Source: Fibrisoma limi BUZ 3 (GTDB lineage Bacteria; Bacteroidota; Bacteroidia; Cytophagales; Spirosomataceae). Taken from it: a stretch of 64,000 bases of DNA. Location: assembly GCF_000296815.2 (NCBI RefSeq), contig NZ_CAIT01000009.1, positions 620,001 to 684,000 on the forward strand, written 5' to 3'. The notes beneath the pieces are model-generated. The model was given only the letters and a program-made list of their open reading frames with translations, did no database searches and had not been told where the DNA came from. A program made the position numbers and the translations under genes. This document shows, in pieces, positions 7,351 through 15,629 of the stretch (position 1 is the first letter of the stretch; each line of letters starts with the position of its first letter).

Positions 7351-9663
7351 CTACGTCGATGGTGTCACCGTAATTACAATCGATTTCGAGGTCGGAGTAT
7401 GACTTTTATCCGCTATGGAATCGATAGGCACCAGCACGTTCGTTTCGGGGAAGTAAGCGGCTGCGCAGCCACGGGGTATTTTATACGGCACGATGATGAA
7501 TCGGTGAGCCGTACGCTGCTGATTGTCATAATGGCTGTGCAGATCGATCACCTGCCCGGCCGACAACCCACGGTCGGCTATATCATCGGCATTCAGAAAC
7601 ACGACGCGTCGTTCGCCGTAGATGCCCCGATAGCGGTCGTCGTTGCCATACACGGTTGTGTTGAACTGGTCGTGGCTTCGTACCGTCATCAGGAGCAGTT
7701 CGCCCGGCCTCAGGTCGTGGCCAATTGGTGTGTTGACCGAGAAATGAGCTTTACCGTCGGATGTGGTAAATGTGCGCTTACGAGGGCCGTTCGGCAGGTA
7801 AAAACCACCCGGTTGCCGTACCCGCTCATTATATTGCTCAAAACCTTCGACGGTCTGCTCAATCAGATTGCGGATATGGTCGTAGTTGCTGACAAGGGCA
7901 TCCCAGTCGACCGTCGATTTGCCGGCCAGCGTCGCTTTAGCCACCCCAGCTACGATTGCCGGTTCACTCAATAACTGCGGAGACACCGGTTCCACCACAC
8001 CTTTCGAGAGCTGAACAACCCCGGTGGTGTTTTCCATGCTGACAAACTGCTCGCCGGATGCCTGCCGGTCGATGTCGGAGTGGCCGAGACAGGGCAGAAT
8101 CAGGGCCGTTTCGCCGTGAATCAGGTGACTGCGATTCAGCTTGGTCGATACGTGTACGGTCAGTTTGCACCGACGCAAAGCCTCCGCCGTGTAGTTGGTA
8201 TCCGACGTCGCCATCGCAAAGTTGCCGCCCATGCCGAAGAAAACGGTAGCCCGGCCTTCGTGCATGGCCTTGACGGCCGCTACCGTATCATAGCCGTTTT
8301 CGCGGGGCGGTTCAAAGTTGAAAACTGTTGCCAGTTTATCCAGAAAGGCCGGTTTTGGCTTCTCATAAATGCCCATTGTCCGGTCGCCCTGTACATTGCT
8401 GTGGCCCCGGATCGGCGCGGCTCCTCCACCCTCAATACCAATACTTCCTTTCAGCAACAGAACATTGATCACTTCCCGGATTGTCTCGACGGCGTTACGG
8501 TGCTGGGTGAGGCCCATTGCCCAGCAGATAATAATCTTCTTTTTAAACTTCAGAGTATCCACTACAGCCTGCACATCGTCGCGCGACAGGCCCGTCTGGT
8601 CGATCAGCTCATCCACATCGTATCGGGCGAGATCGGCAAGGAAAGCCTCGTAGCCAGCGGTTTGCTGCTCAATAAATGGTTTGTCGAGTACCTGTCCCGG
8701 CGCTTTCTGCTCCTCCTCCAGCAGCAGTTTCGCAATGGCTTTGAGCAGGGCCAGATCGGTGTTGATGCGTATCTGGAGGTAAATATCGGTCAGTTTCTGT
8801 CCGCCCAGCAGCATATCGCGCGGGCTTTGTGGATACTTAAACGCCAGCAGTCCTGTTTCGACCAGCGGGTTAACGGCAATGATCGTGGCACCGTTCCGTT
8901 TGGCTTCCTCCAGCGGAGTCAACATACGAGGGGCATTGGTGCCCGGATTCTGGCCCATAATTATGATGACGTCGGCCTTCTCAAAATCGTCATAAACAAT
9001 CGAAGCCTTGCCTAAACCAATGGTTTCGCCCAGTGCCACGCTGGTTGACTCATGGCACATGTTCGAACAGTCGGGCAGGTTGTTGGTACCAAACATCCGC
9101 ACGAACAACTGGTACAGAAAGGCCGTTTCGTTGGCCGCTCGGCCGGAGGTATAGAAAATCGCTTCGTCTGGTGATGCCAGCCCGTTCAGCGTATTGCCAA
9201 TGAGTTGAAACGCTTCGTTCCACTCAATAGGAACGTAATGGGTATCGCCCGGCCGGAGGATCATCGGTTGGGTTAGCCGACCCTGCTGCCCAAGCCAGAA
9301 GTCCGTTTTTTGCAGCAATTCCGCCACCGAATACCGCTGGAATAGCACCGGTGACGCCGTGTGCTTGGTCATGATTTCGTCGGCTACAGCTTTGGCCCCG
9401 CTCTCGCAGTATTCAGCTACGGACGACCGGTGGCCATCCGGATCGGGCCAGGCGCAGGACGGGCAGTCGTAGCCGTCTTTCTGGTTCAGGTTGACCAGCG
9501 CCTTCCAGCCCCGCCCAATGTCGGTACCACGCAGGACGTGCTCAAATGATTTCACAACAGCCGTAAGGCCGGCGGCTTCAGTTTTAGGCTGACCAACGTT
9601 CAGCTTACCGGTCAGTTCTTCAGGTGGGGTGTTTTGCTGCATGATAGTAGGCTCAATAGGCAA
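7351..9663 (-). CDS. FdhF/YdeP family molybdopterin oxidoreductase
   Basis: A 770-aa formate-dehydrogenase-like oxidoreductase alpha subunit. The N-terminus has YDCPSCAWPD instead of the CxxCxxxC [4Fe-4S] motif of classical FdhF, as in YdeP-type proteins. The core has the SNMCHE segment, IIIMGQNPGTNAPRML and INVLLLKGSIGIEGGG motifs, and a C-terminal molydopterin dinucleotide-binding domain (~650-765; MTVRSHDQFNTTVYG). It should bind Mo-bis-MGD and oxidise or reduce a small substrate not readable here. It overlaps the arginase-like gene by 11 nt, unless the ATG at 9642 is used. fdhD lies just upstream and would supply sulfur to its cofactor. Confidence 0.87.
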   Translation of the reverse strand: MPIEPTIMQQNTPPEELTGKLNVGQPKTEAAGLTAVVKSFEHVLRGTDIGRGWKALVNLNQKDGYDCPSCAWPDPDGHRSSVAEYCESGAKAVADEIMTKHTASPVLFQRYSVAELLQKTDFWLGQQGRLTQPMILRPGDTHYVPIEWNEAFQLIGNTLNGLASPDEAIFYTSGRAANETAFLYQLFVRMFGTNNLPDCSNMCHESTSVALGETIGLGKASIVYDDFEKADVIIIMGQNPGTNAPRMLTPLEEAKRNGATIIAVNPLVETGLLAFKYPQSPRDMLLGGQKLTDIYLQIRINTDLALLKAIAKLLLEEEQKAPGQVLDKPFIEQQTAGYEAFLADLARYDVDELIDQTGLSRDDVQAVVDTLKFKKKIIICWAMGLTQHRNAVETIREVINVLLLKGSIGIEGGGAAPIRGHSNVQGDRTMGIYEKPKPAFLDKLATVFNFEPPRENGYDTVAAVKAMHEGRATVFFGMGGNFAMATSDTNYTAEALRRCKLTVHVSTKLNRSHLIHGETALILPCLGHSDIDRQASGEQFVSMENTTGVVQLSKGVVEPVSPQLLSEPAIVAGVAKATLAGKSTVDWDALVSNYDHIRNLIEQTVEGFEQYNERVRQPGGFYLPNGPRKRTFTTSDGKAHFSVNTPIGHDLRPGELLLMTVRSHDQFNTTVYGNDDRYRGIYGERRVVFLNADDIADRGLSAGQVIDLHSHYDNQQRTAHRFIIVPYKIPRGCAAAYFPETNVLVPIDSIADKSHTPTSKSIVITVTPST

Positions 9664-10537
9664 AGCCTTGGTTCAGGAGTTCCACTAACTGCCTTGTCAG
9701 TTGGCCGTTAGTATCTAATTTAGGGTTGAAAATGGTGATCGTGACGCCTACGGACCTTGGGTCAGCAATTACTTTTTGGAGCAGATAAACCCACTCATCA
9801 AACGTTAATCCCCCCGGCAACCGGTAGTCAACAGCAGGCATGTTTTCATCGTCCAGTGCATCTACGTCCAGGTGTGTCCAGTATCCATCAAGTTCTGCCT
9901 TTTGCAGATAGTGTAAGGCGTTGGTTATGACGTTGCTGATATCCTCTTCCCGAAGCCGTTGCAGATCAAAACAAGTAATGGCTGTATCCTGAATGCGTTG
10001 GCTGTGATTCTCCTCCGCTTCGTCCTGATCACGCTGTCCAATATGCACTACGTCCGTATCCAGCACATACGGCTTCCGGTTGTTAATATTGGCAACAATA
10101 TCCGGCCCGCGTCCCGTCACAATGGCAAGATCCATCGAAGCCACCTCGCCGTTGAGTTCAGCCTCCGGCTGGTAAAAATCAGCGTGGGCATCCACAAACA
10201 GCAATCCATACCGCCCGCGTTGTTTGAGAGCAAGCATAGGTCCAGGGAGGATGCTACAGTCGCCCCCCAATACGATCGGAAATTCACCAGCCTCGAGTAC
10301 TGGGCGTAGCGTATCCGCTAACCGCCGGGCGATCGTAGCGATTCCCTCCCCGTTGAGCAGCTTTGTTTGCGGATCACGCACCGGGTTGTAAGCTATATCA
10401 TGGGTAGGAACGGATATTGCTTTCCGAAAGGCTTCCGGCATAAAACCGTTTACGCGCAAAGCAGCCGGCAGCAGTTCCACCCCGGTCGTTTTTAACCCAA
10501 GGTTCGATGGCACTTCAATGATTCGGTACCGCTTCAT
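9653..10537 (-). CDS. Arginase/agmatinase/formiminoglutamase family ureohydrolase
   Basis: A 294-aa binuclear-manganese ureohydrolase. All metal motifs are visible: GGDCS (91-95), DAHADFY (116-122) and HLDVDALDD (222-230). The fold normally hydrolyses arginine, agmatine or a guanidino/formimino compound; the specificity cannot be told, and the sequence is divergent from housekeeping arginases. It is sandwiched between fdhD and the FdhF-like gene, overlapping both (23 nt and 11 nt), so it is almost certainly cotranscribed with the molybdoenzyme genes. That position is unusual and hints at a linked substrate. Confidence 0.85.
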   Translation of the reverse strand: MKRYRIIEVPSNLGLKTTGVELLPAALRVNGFMPEAFRKAISVPTHDIAYNPVRDPQTKLLNGEGIATIARRLADTLRPVLEAGEFPIVLGGDCSILPGPMLALKQRGRYGLLFVDAHADFYQPEAELNGEVASMDLAIVTGRGPDIVANINNRKPYVLDTDVVHIGQRDQDEAEENHSQRIQDTAITCFDLQRLREEDISNVITNALHYLQKAELDGYWTHLDVDALDDENMPAVDYRLPGGLTFDEWVYLLQKVIADPRSVGVTITIFNPKLDTNGQLTRQLVELLNQGFAY

Positions 10538-11384
10538 CGTTTACGTGTGTCATCAGGTCAATACGTTCCGGAGACGTGTACAGATTGAAACGTTCGTCGC
10601 GCAGGAATCCAACGAGCGTCATACCGGCCTCAAACGCCATTTGTACCGCAAGGCTCGATGGTGCGCCTACGGCCGCCAGCAGGGGTACACCCGCCATCCA
10701 GCTTTTCTGCACCAGTTCAACCCCAATGCGGCCGCTTAGCAATACACCGTACTGCGTAAGTGGCAGCCAGCCCTTCCAGAAAGCAGCGCCGATCAATTTA
10801 TCCAGTGCGTTATGCCGACCAATATCTTCGCGGACCAGTAGAAGTTGTCCGGCTTTGTCAAACAGAGCGGCCGCATGAAGCCCACCAGTGTAGGCAAATG
10901 CCCGTTGCGCGTCGCGTAACTGATGGGGCAGGGCCAGTAGCTGATCCGCCGATAGTTGAAAGGAAGAAGCAAGCCGCCCGGGAGTCAGTGCCTGTACCGC
11001 TTCAATAGTAGCCTTACCGCACAGCCCACAGCTCGACGAGGTAAATGTGTTTCGTTCCAGCCGCTGCCAGTCGACGACTACCGCAGGATTAAGCTCAACA
11101 CGCAATACGTTTCCCTGTTTAGTTGCGTCCTGAACGCAGTGTCGACAGGAGATAATATCGGCAGGTTGTTGAATGATGCCTTCGGTCAGCAAAAAGCCAA
11201 ACGCCAGCTCTTCGTCGTGCCCGGGCGTTCGCATCGTTATGGCCAGACTACGCTGTTGCCGGGCATCGACCGGACCAAACCCGAGCCGAATTTCCAGCGG
11301 CTCTTCTACAGCCAGCAGATCGGGCGTTTCGGCGACGGTATTACACTGTACCTTATAAACGGTGACGGGAGCGACCAGAGCCAT
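10515..11384 (-). CDS. fdhD: Formate dehydrogenase accessory sulfurtransferase FdhD
   Basis: A 289-aa FdhD homolog. FTSSSCGLCGK (~114-124) holds the CxxC pair that passes sulfur from the cysteine desulfurase to the Mo cofactor. The family blocks TPGHDEELAFGFLLTEGI and the C-terminal REDIGRHNALDKLIG and LSGRIGVELVQK are also present. It is the first gene of the fdhD - ureohydrolase - FdhF-like operon and overlaps the next gene by 23 nt. Confidence 0.93.
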   Translation of the reverse strand: MALVAPVTVYKVQCNTVAETPDLLAVEEPLEIRLGFGPVDARQQRSLAITMRTPGHDEELAFGFLLTEGIIQQPADIISCRHCVQDATKQGNVLRVELNPAVVVDWQRLERNTFTSSSCGLCGKATIEAVQALTPGRLASSFQLSADQLLALPHQLRDAQRAFAYTGGLHAAALFDKAGQLLLVREDIGRHNALDKLIGAAFWKGWLPLTQYGVLLSGRIGVELVQKSWMAGVPLLAAVGAPSSLAVQMAFEAGMTLVGFLRDERFNLYTSPERIDLMTHVNDEAVPNH

Positions 11385-11434
11385 ACGTCGGGTGGGGGTT
11401 GTTTATAAGATAACGATCTGTGCAGCAAAAAAGA

Positions 11435-11974
11435 TTAGCCTACTAGCCAGATCCGGTCAGCTTCGGCACCCTGCTCAGTCCATTCGACCAGAACACGCTG
11501 CGACTCCAGGGTGTTGACGCGCTTGCCGGTATAATCCGGTTTTATGGGCAGATCGCGGTTATACCGCCGGTCGATCAGGACCAGTAACTCCACTTGGCGG
11601 GGCCGCCCGAAGGCCGCCATGGCATCCAGTGCCGCCCTGACCATACGCCCTGTAGCCAGTACGTCGTCGATCAGAATAACGCGCTTATCCTCGATCAGAA
11701 AGGGCACATGGGTTGTGTTGGGCCGTAGCGGAGAGTCCCGCCGGCGGAAATCGTCGCGGTAGAACGTAGCATCAAGGTAGCCCAGTGGTATATCGCGGCC
11801 CATCGCCCGGTTCAGTTCCCGGCTCACCCGTTCGGCAAAGAAGATACCGCGGGGCTGCATACCCAACAAAACGGAGTTGGCAAAATCCTGGTGTTTTTCA
11901 ATTAGTTCCTGCGTCAGCCGGCTAATGACAATCTCCAGCAGCGGACTGGAAAGGATAAGGCGTTGTTGATTCAT
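11435..11974 (-). CDS. pyrR: PyrR-type phosphoribosyltransferase / pyrimidine regulator
   Basis: A 179-aa type I phosphoribosyltransferase with the PRPP loop VILIDDVLATGRMVRAALDA (~98-117) and the PyrR-typical ends (N-terminal LTQELIEKH, C-terminal VNTLESQRVLVEW). PyrR can bind pyr mRNA as an attenuator and has uracil phosphoribosyltransferase activity; whether it regulates RNA here is unknown, since no pyr operon is nearby. A short direct repeat (AGTCAATCAGTTAGTCAATTAG) precedes the start. Confidence 0.85.
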   Translation of the reverse strand: MNQQRLILSSPLLEIVISRLTQELIEKHQDFANSVLLGMQPRGIFFAERVSRELNRAMGRDIPLGYLDATFYRDDFRRRDSPLRPNTTHVPFLIEDKRVILIDDVLATGRMVRAALDAMAAFGRPRQVELLVLIDRRYNRDLPIKPDYTGKRVNTLESQRVLVEWTEQGAEADRIWLVG

Positions 11975-12116
11975 GAGGTAAAAATAGTCAATCAGTTAGT
12001 CAATTAGTTCGTTCATGTATAGGAAGACAAGTAGCAGGTTCGCGCGGCTTGCGTTGAAAATAGTACGAAGTTTGCGGCAGCTTAGGTACAGATTAACGTA
12101 TTGACTGGTCTGGTTT

Positions 12117-12680
12117 ATGACTAAATTTTTGATTGTGGGCCTCGGAAACATCGGCCCGGAATATGCGCTCACCCGCCACAACGCCGGTTTTATGGTGCTC
12201 GACCGCCTGGCCGCTCAGCATGGTTTTGACTTCTCGATGACTCGCCTGGCCTATACCGCCAAATGGCAGCACAAAGGTCGGCAGTTGTTTTTTGTAAAAC
12301 CCACTACGTATATGAACCTCAGCGGCCGGGCGGTTCAATACTACATGAAGCAGGAAAACATTCCGATCGAAAACCTGCTGGTTGTCACCGACGATAAAGA
12401 TTTGCCGTTTGGCAAGTTACGTCTGAAGCCCAAAGGTTCGCCGGGTGGGCATAATGGGTTGCGCAACATTGACGAAGTACTGGCTACTCAGGAATACGGT
12501 CGACTTCGGGTCGGAATCGGCAATAATTTCTCGAAAGGTCGTCAGGTAGATTTCGTTTTAGGGCAGTTTCCTGAGGATGAAATGATCCAGTTGCCGGACT
12601 ATCTGGACCGGGCAGGTAACGCAGTCATTTCATTTTGCACTATGGGAATACAATTTGCTATGAACAATTTTAACCAATAA
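12117..12680 (+). CDS. pth: Peptidyl-tRNA hydrolase
   Basis: A 187-aa Pth that releases peptides from stalled peptidyl-tRNA. Catalytic and binding residues are all in place: His21 in TRHNAGF, Asn67 in KPTTYMNLSG, Asp92/93 in VVTDDKDLP and Asn113 in GSPGGHNGLRN. The length matches the family. It is divergent from pyrR. Confidence 0.95.
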   Translation: MTKFLIVGLGNIGPEYALTRHNAGFMVLDRLAAQHGFDFSMTRLAYTAKWQHKGRQLFFVKPTTYMNLSGRAVQYYMKQENIPIENLLVVTDDKDLPFGKLRLKPKGSPGGHNGLRNIDEVLATQEYGRLRVGIGNNFSKGRQVDFVLGQFPEDEMIQLPDYLDRAGNAVISFCTMGIQFAMNNFNQ

Positions 12681-12853
12681 TATAATCTTTTAAAGAACTT
12701 TCAAACTTTGCAAATAAATTTTTTATACAAATCAACAACTCTTTGTGTAAAATTTTATTCTGTCAAATTTAAAATTATAGTTTTATATTTTAGATTATAT
12801 GGAATAATCAATCTAATTTTCAAAATAAAATTCCGTATCGACCCATTACAAGT
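12681..12853. other. AT-rich intergenic stretch
   Basis: Very AT-rich sequence between pth and the small secreted protein, with no ORF or clear stem-loop that I can support. It contrasts sharply with the GC content of the flanking genes. Confidence 0.6.
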
Positions 12854-12884
12854 TTTGCATCCAATGAATTTATAGAGATATTTG
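12854..12884 (+). promoter_or_regulatory. Putative promoter of the small secreted protein gene
   Basis: TTTG at 12854-12857 and GATATTTG at 12877-12884 lie 19 bp apart. This fits the Bacteroidota -33/-7 layout with one mismatch in the -7 box. The predicted transcript starts ~30 nt before the ATG. Confidence 0.45.
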
Positions 12885-12920
12885 TGCGTTCAATAACTGA
12901 AAGCAAAATAGAACAAAACA

Positions 12921-13358
12921 ATGAAATCGCGTGTTATCTTTGTGTCGCTGGTTCTTGGATTAGGACTGGCGGCCGAACAGGCAACCGCGGCTACCACCTT
13001 CACTGATGATAGCCCGGCAGCAAATAAGCCGGCAACCGCACTGCTGGTCAATGGTACTGAGAAGCAATTTGCTTCCTACGTTGAACAGCGAGTAAGTCGT
13101 TTCGCTCGTAAATCTGATTGGCAAAACTACATTAAAGTAGTTTCGTTGTATAACCAGAATCCGGTTGCGGTGTTAAGCCTCAACAAGGCTACCCGGGATT
13201 CATTTAACAATGCCGCTAATCAGGTAAATGAGCAACTGGCTAAACGGAGTGATTCCGAAGCCAGCCGCTGGTTGACTCAGGCCAATTACACAACCCGGAT
13301 GATCAACTTCCTTTGGGATACTGATCGGAGAGCCAGCGAACCACTTGAGCTAGAGTAG
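12921..13358 (+). CDS. Small secreted protein of unknown function
   Basis: A 145-aa protein with a clear signal peptide (MKSRVIFVSLVLGLGLAAEQATA, cleavage near residue 23). The mature part is about 120 residues, probably helical, with FASYVEQRVSRFARKSDWQNYIK and regularly spaced Asn/Gln and Arg. I do not recognise the family. It stands alone with a candidate promoter upstream and a terminator downstream. Confidence 0.65.
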   Translation: MKSRVIFVSLVLGLGLAAEQATAATTFTDDSPAANKPATALLVNGTEKQFASYVEQRVSRFARKSDWQNYIKVVSLYNQNPVAVLSLNKATRDSFNNAANQVNEQLAKRSDSEASRWLTQANYTTRMINFLWDTDRRASEPLELE

Positions 13359-13458
13359 TATAAAATTATACCAAATTGCTCAGGTTTTTTGGAACAGAAA
13401 TGGGTAAAAGTTAGTTTTTCATGTAGAAAAGGTTAAGGGTTTAGGAATAGTCAGTATA

Positions 13459-13496
13459 GGGTCCTCTGCTTCGATCAGGGGACCTTATCTTTTTTA
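13459..13496 (+). terminator. Intrinsic terminator after the small secreted protein gene
   Basis: A stem GGTCCTCTG / CAGGGGACC (one G-U pair) with a 7-nt loop is followed by TTATCTTTTTT. It lies ~100 nt beyond the stop and just before the next gene. Confidence 0.7.
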
Positions 13497-13511
13497 TGGG
13501 TATTTTGCCCC

Positions 13512-14591
13512 ATGACTATTCAGGATCTGCGCGAACGCAACCTTATTCTGTTCGAATGCATCAGTGGCAGCAAGGCCTACGGTACCAATCTTCCCACCTC
13601 AGATACTGATATTCGGGGCGTCTTTGTGATCCCTCAGGATGATTTGTATGGCCTGCACTACATAGAGCAGGTCAACGACGACCGCAATGATGTAGTGTTT
13701 TATGAACTCCGCCGATTTGTGGAGCTGCTCGCTAAAAATAATCCGAACATTCTGGAACTGCTCTGCGCACCCGACGACTGCGTGCTGTATCGCCATCCGC
13801 TCATGGATCGGCTGCAACCGGGCGATTTTCTGTCGCGTTTGTGCAAAGACACCTTTGCGGGTTATGCGGTGAGTCAGATCAAAAAAGCCCGCGGTCTCAA
13901 TAAGAAAATTTTAAATCCGGTACCAAAGGATCGGAAATCGCTGCTTCACTTCTGCTACGTGATGGCCGAACAGAACAACCCGTCATCGGCTTCTCGTCCC
14001 CTTCTCGATTACTTAGCCGAACGGCACTGGCATCAGGCGCAATGTGGACTGGTCAGTATTCCACACGCCCGCGACGTGTATGCGCTCTATTACGATACCA
14101 CCGCTACCCTCAAATTTCCGGGCATTATTAAATACCCCGAAGCCGACGAAGTTTCGCTCAGCAGTGTTCCGAAGAAGATGAATCCATCGGCTTTTCTCTA
14201 CGTCAACCACGACGGCTACTCAAGTTATTGCAAAGACTACCGGGAGTACTGGGAGTGGGTAGAAAAACGAAACGAAACCCGTTATCAGAACACGCTCGAA
14301 CACGGCAAAAATTACGATGCCAAGAATATGATGCATACGTTCCGGCTCCTCGACATGGCCGCCGAGATTCTGCAAACCGGTCAGGTGATTGTCCGGCGGC
14401 CCAACCGCGACGAGTTGTTACGTATCCGGGCCGGTGCCTACGAATACGACGACCTGATCGCGCAGGCGGAGCAGAAAGTAGCGGCTGTTGAAGCAGCCGC
14501 TACCGCAAGTCCCCTACCCGCCCGCCCGGACCTGGTACGTATTGAACACCTACTGATTGAGATACGGAAAGCGTGGTACGCTCAGCTCTAA
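13512..14591 (+). CDS. Predicted nucleotidyltransferase (YcgL-like)
   Basis: A 359-aa protein of the DNA polymerase beta-like nucleotidyltransferase superfamily. GSKAYGTNLPTSDTDIRGV (~19-37) has the G-S motif and the catalytic D-x-D of the family. The C-terminal helical part carries RNETRYQNTLEHGKNYDAKN, which resembles YcgL/COG3541 proteins of phage and bacterial origin. The substrate, a nucleotide transferred to RNA, protein or small molecule, is unknown. Confidence 0.75.
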   Translation: MTIQDLRERNLILFECISGSKAYGTNLPTSDTDIRGVFVIPQDDLYGLHYIEQVNDDRNDVVFYELRRFVELLAKNNPNILELLCAPDDCVLYRHPLMDRLQPGDFLSRLCKDTFAGYAVSQIKKARGLNKKILNPVPKDRKSLLHFCYVMAEQNNPSSASRPLLDYLAERHWHQAQCGLVSIPHARDVYALYYDTTATLKFPGIIKYPEADEVSLSSVPKKMNPSAFLYVNHDGYSSYCKDYREYWEWVEKRNETRYQNTLEHGKNYDAKNMMHTFRLLDMAAEILQTGQVIVRRPNRDELLRIRAGAYEYDDLIAQAEQKVAAVEAAATASPLPARPDLVRIEHLLIEIRKAWYAQL

Positions 14592-14622
14592 GAACGTGGG
14601 GCTTGCCTCAAGCCTCACCAGT

Positions 14623-15474
14623 TTACTTCACTTCCGGCATATCGGCGGGGTCAATCAGTAAATAACCAGGGTTGATACGAGCCCCGTGCCAGCGGGCACC
14701 AAGGTGCAGGTGTGGCCCTGTGGTTCGTCCGGTAGCCCCAACAACGCCAATTTTCTGGCCTTTCGTGACGGTCTGCTGCGGCTTAACGTCGTAACTTTTC
14801 AAATGGAAATATTCGCTGATCAGGCCATTTCCGTGGTCGATGTATACCGAGTTACCACTGAAAAAGTGATTAGCTGCCAGTAGTACCCGCCCGTTTCCAA
14901 CGCTTAGCACAGGCTTCCCGGCACTGACTTCGTAGTCCTGGCCCGTATGCCGGTCGCGGGGTTGACCGTCGAAGCTGCGACAGGCCCCAAAATTCCCCTG
15001 GCCTTTGGGCAGCGGATTGGTCGGCTTACCAACCGGAATATCAAACACGGCCGGGCGCACATCAGCTTTATAAGTTAACAACGGTTCCACAACGGCCATC
15101 TCCTTCCGGTGCCGCGTCTGGTTTTCAGTCGATACGTTGACATACTCTTTCTTTGCAAAGTCTTTGATATCTTCCTGAACGCAGGGCTTTTCGGTGACGG
15201 TAAGTTTTGCGCTCTCGAGTCGTCCACCGGTTGTCCGGCGCGAGATGGTATACGTACCGGGCTTCATTTCCATATCGACGGGATAATAGCAGGTTCCATT
15301 AACAGCCTCCCAGGCCCGCTTTTCAAAGCTGCATCGTTTGCAGTTTCCGGCCCAGCGAGCTACAGCCCCCTGTGCTACGCTTACTGACTTAGGCGCGGCA
15401 TTCGATGCCTGCTGCGCCTGACTTTCGATGGTGATTAACGTGAGTGTACTTACAACCAGAACGATGGTTTTCAT
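14623..15474 (-). CDS. Secreted M23 family peptidase (LytM-type)
   Basis: A 283-aa exported protein with a signal peptide (MKTIVLVVSTLTLITIESQA). A Cys-containing N-terminal beta-rich region is followed by a C-terminal M23 domain (~160-270). The zinc motifs are visible: HTGQDYEV (HxxxD) and GPHLHLG (HxH). Such enzymes cut peptidoglycan cross-links or act as adaptors; with all zinc ligands present, activity is plausible. The substrate bond is not predictable. Confidence 0.85.
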   Translation of the reverse strand: MKTIVLVVSTLTLITIESQAQQASNAAPKSVSVAQGAVARWAGNCKRCSFEKRAWEAVNGTCYYPVDMEMKPGTYTISRRTTGGRLESAKLTVTEKPCVQEDIKDFAKKEYVNVSTENQTRHRKEMAVVEPLLTYKADVRPAVFDIPVGKPTNPLPKGQGNFGACRSFDGQPRDRHTGQDYEVSAGKPVLSVGNGRVLLAANHFFSGNSVYIDHGNGLISEYFHLKSYDVKPQQTVTKGQKIGVVGATGRTTGPHLHLGARWHGARINPGYLLIDPADMPEVK

Positions 15475-15530
15475 AGCGTTGGTAATTTGTCCGCTATGCT
15501 AACTGGAAGTATCCTTAAATGTTCAAACAC

Positions 15531-15563
15531 AAAAAAGCCAGCCCTCAATGCGGGACTGGCTTT
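15531..15563 (-). terminator. Intrinsic terminator of the outer-membrane barrel gene
   Basis: On the minus strand, AAAGCCAG ... CTGGCTTT arms (30-nt hairpin with internal CCC/GGG pairing) are followed by a T run (TTTTTT). It lies 70 nt beyond the stop of the downstream-facing barrel gene at 15630. Confidence 0.7.
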
Positions 15564-15629
15564 CACGTTTTCTTAACCTAAACTAAACTCTATGCTCTTT
15601 AGTATCTGTGTCCGTCTGTTCCAGCAGGC

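Noticed and set aside
8080-9015. 311-aa frame on the plus strand across the FdhF-like gene
   Set aside because: It is antisense to a conserved enzyme and has no domain or ordered start.
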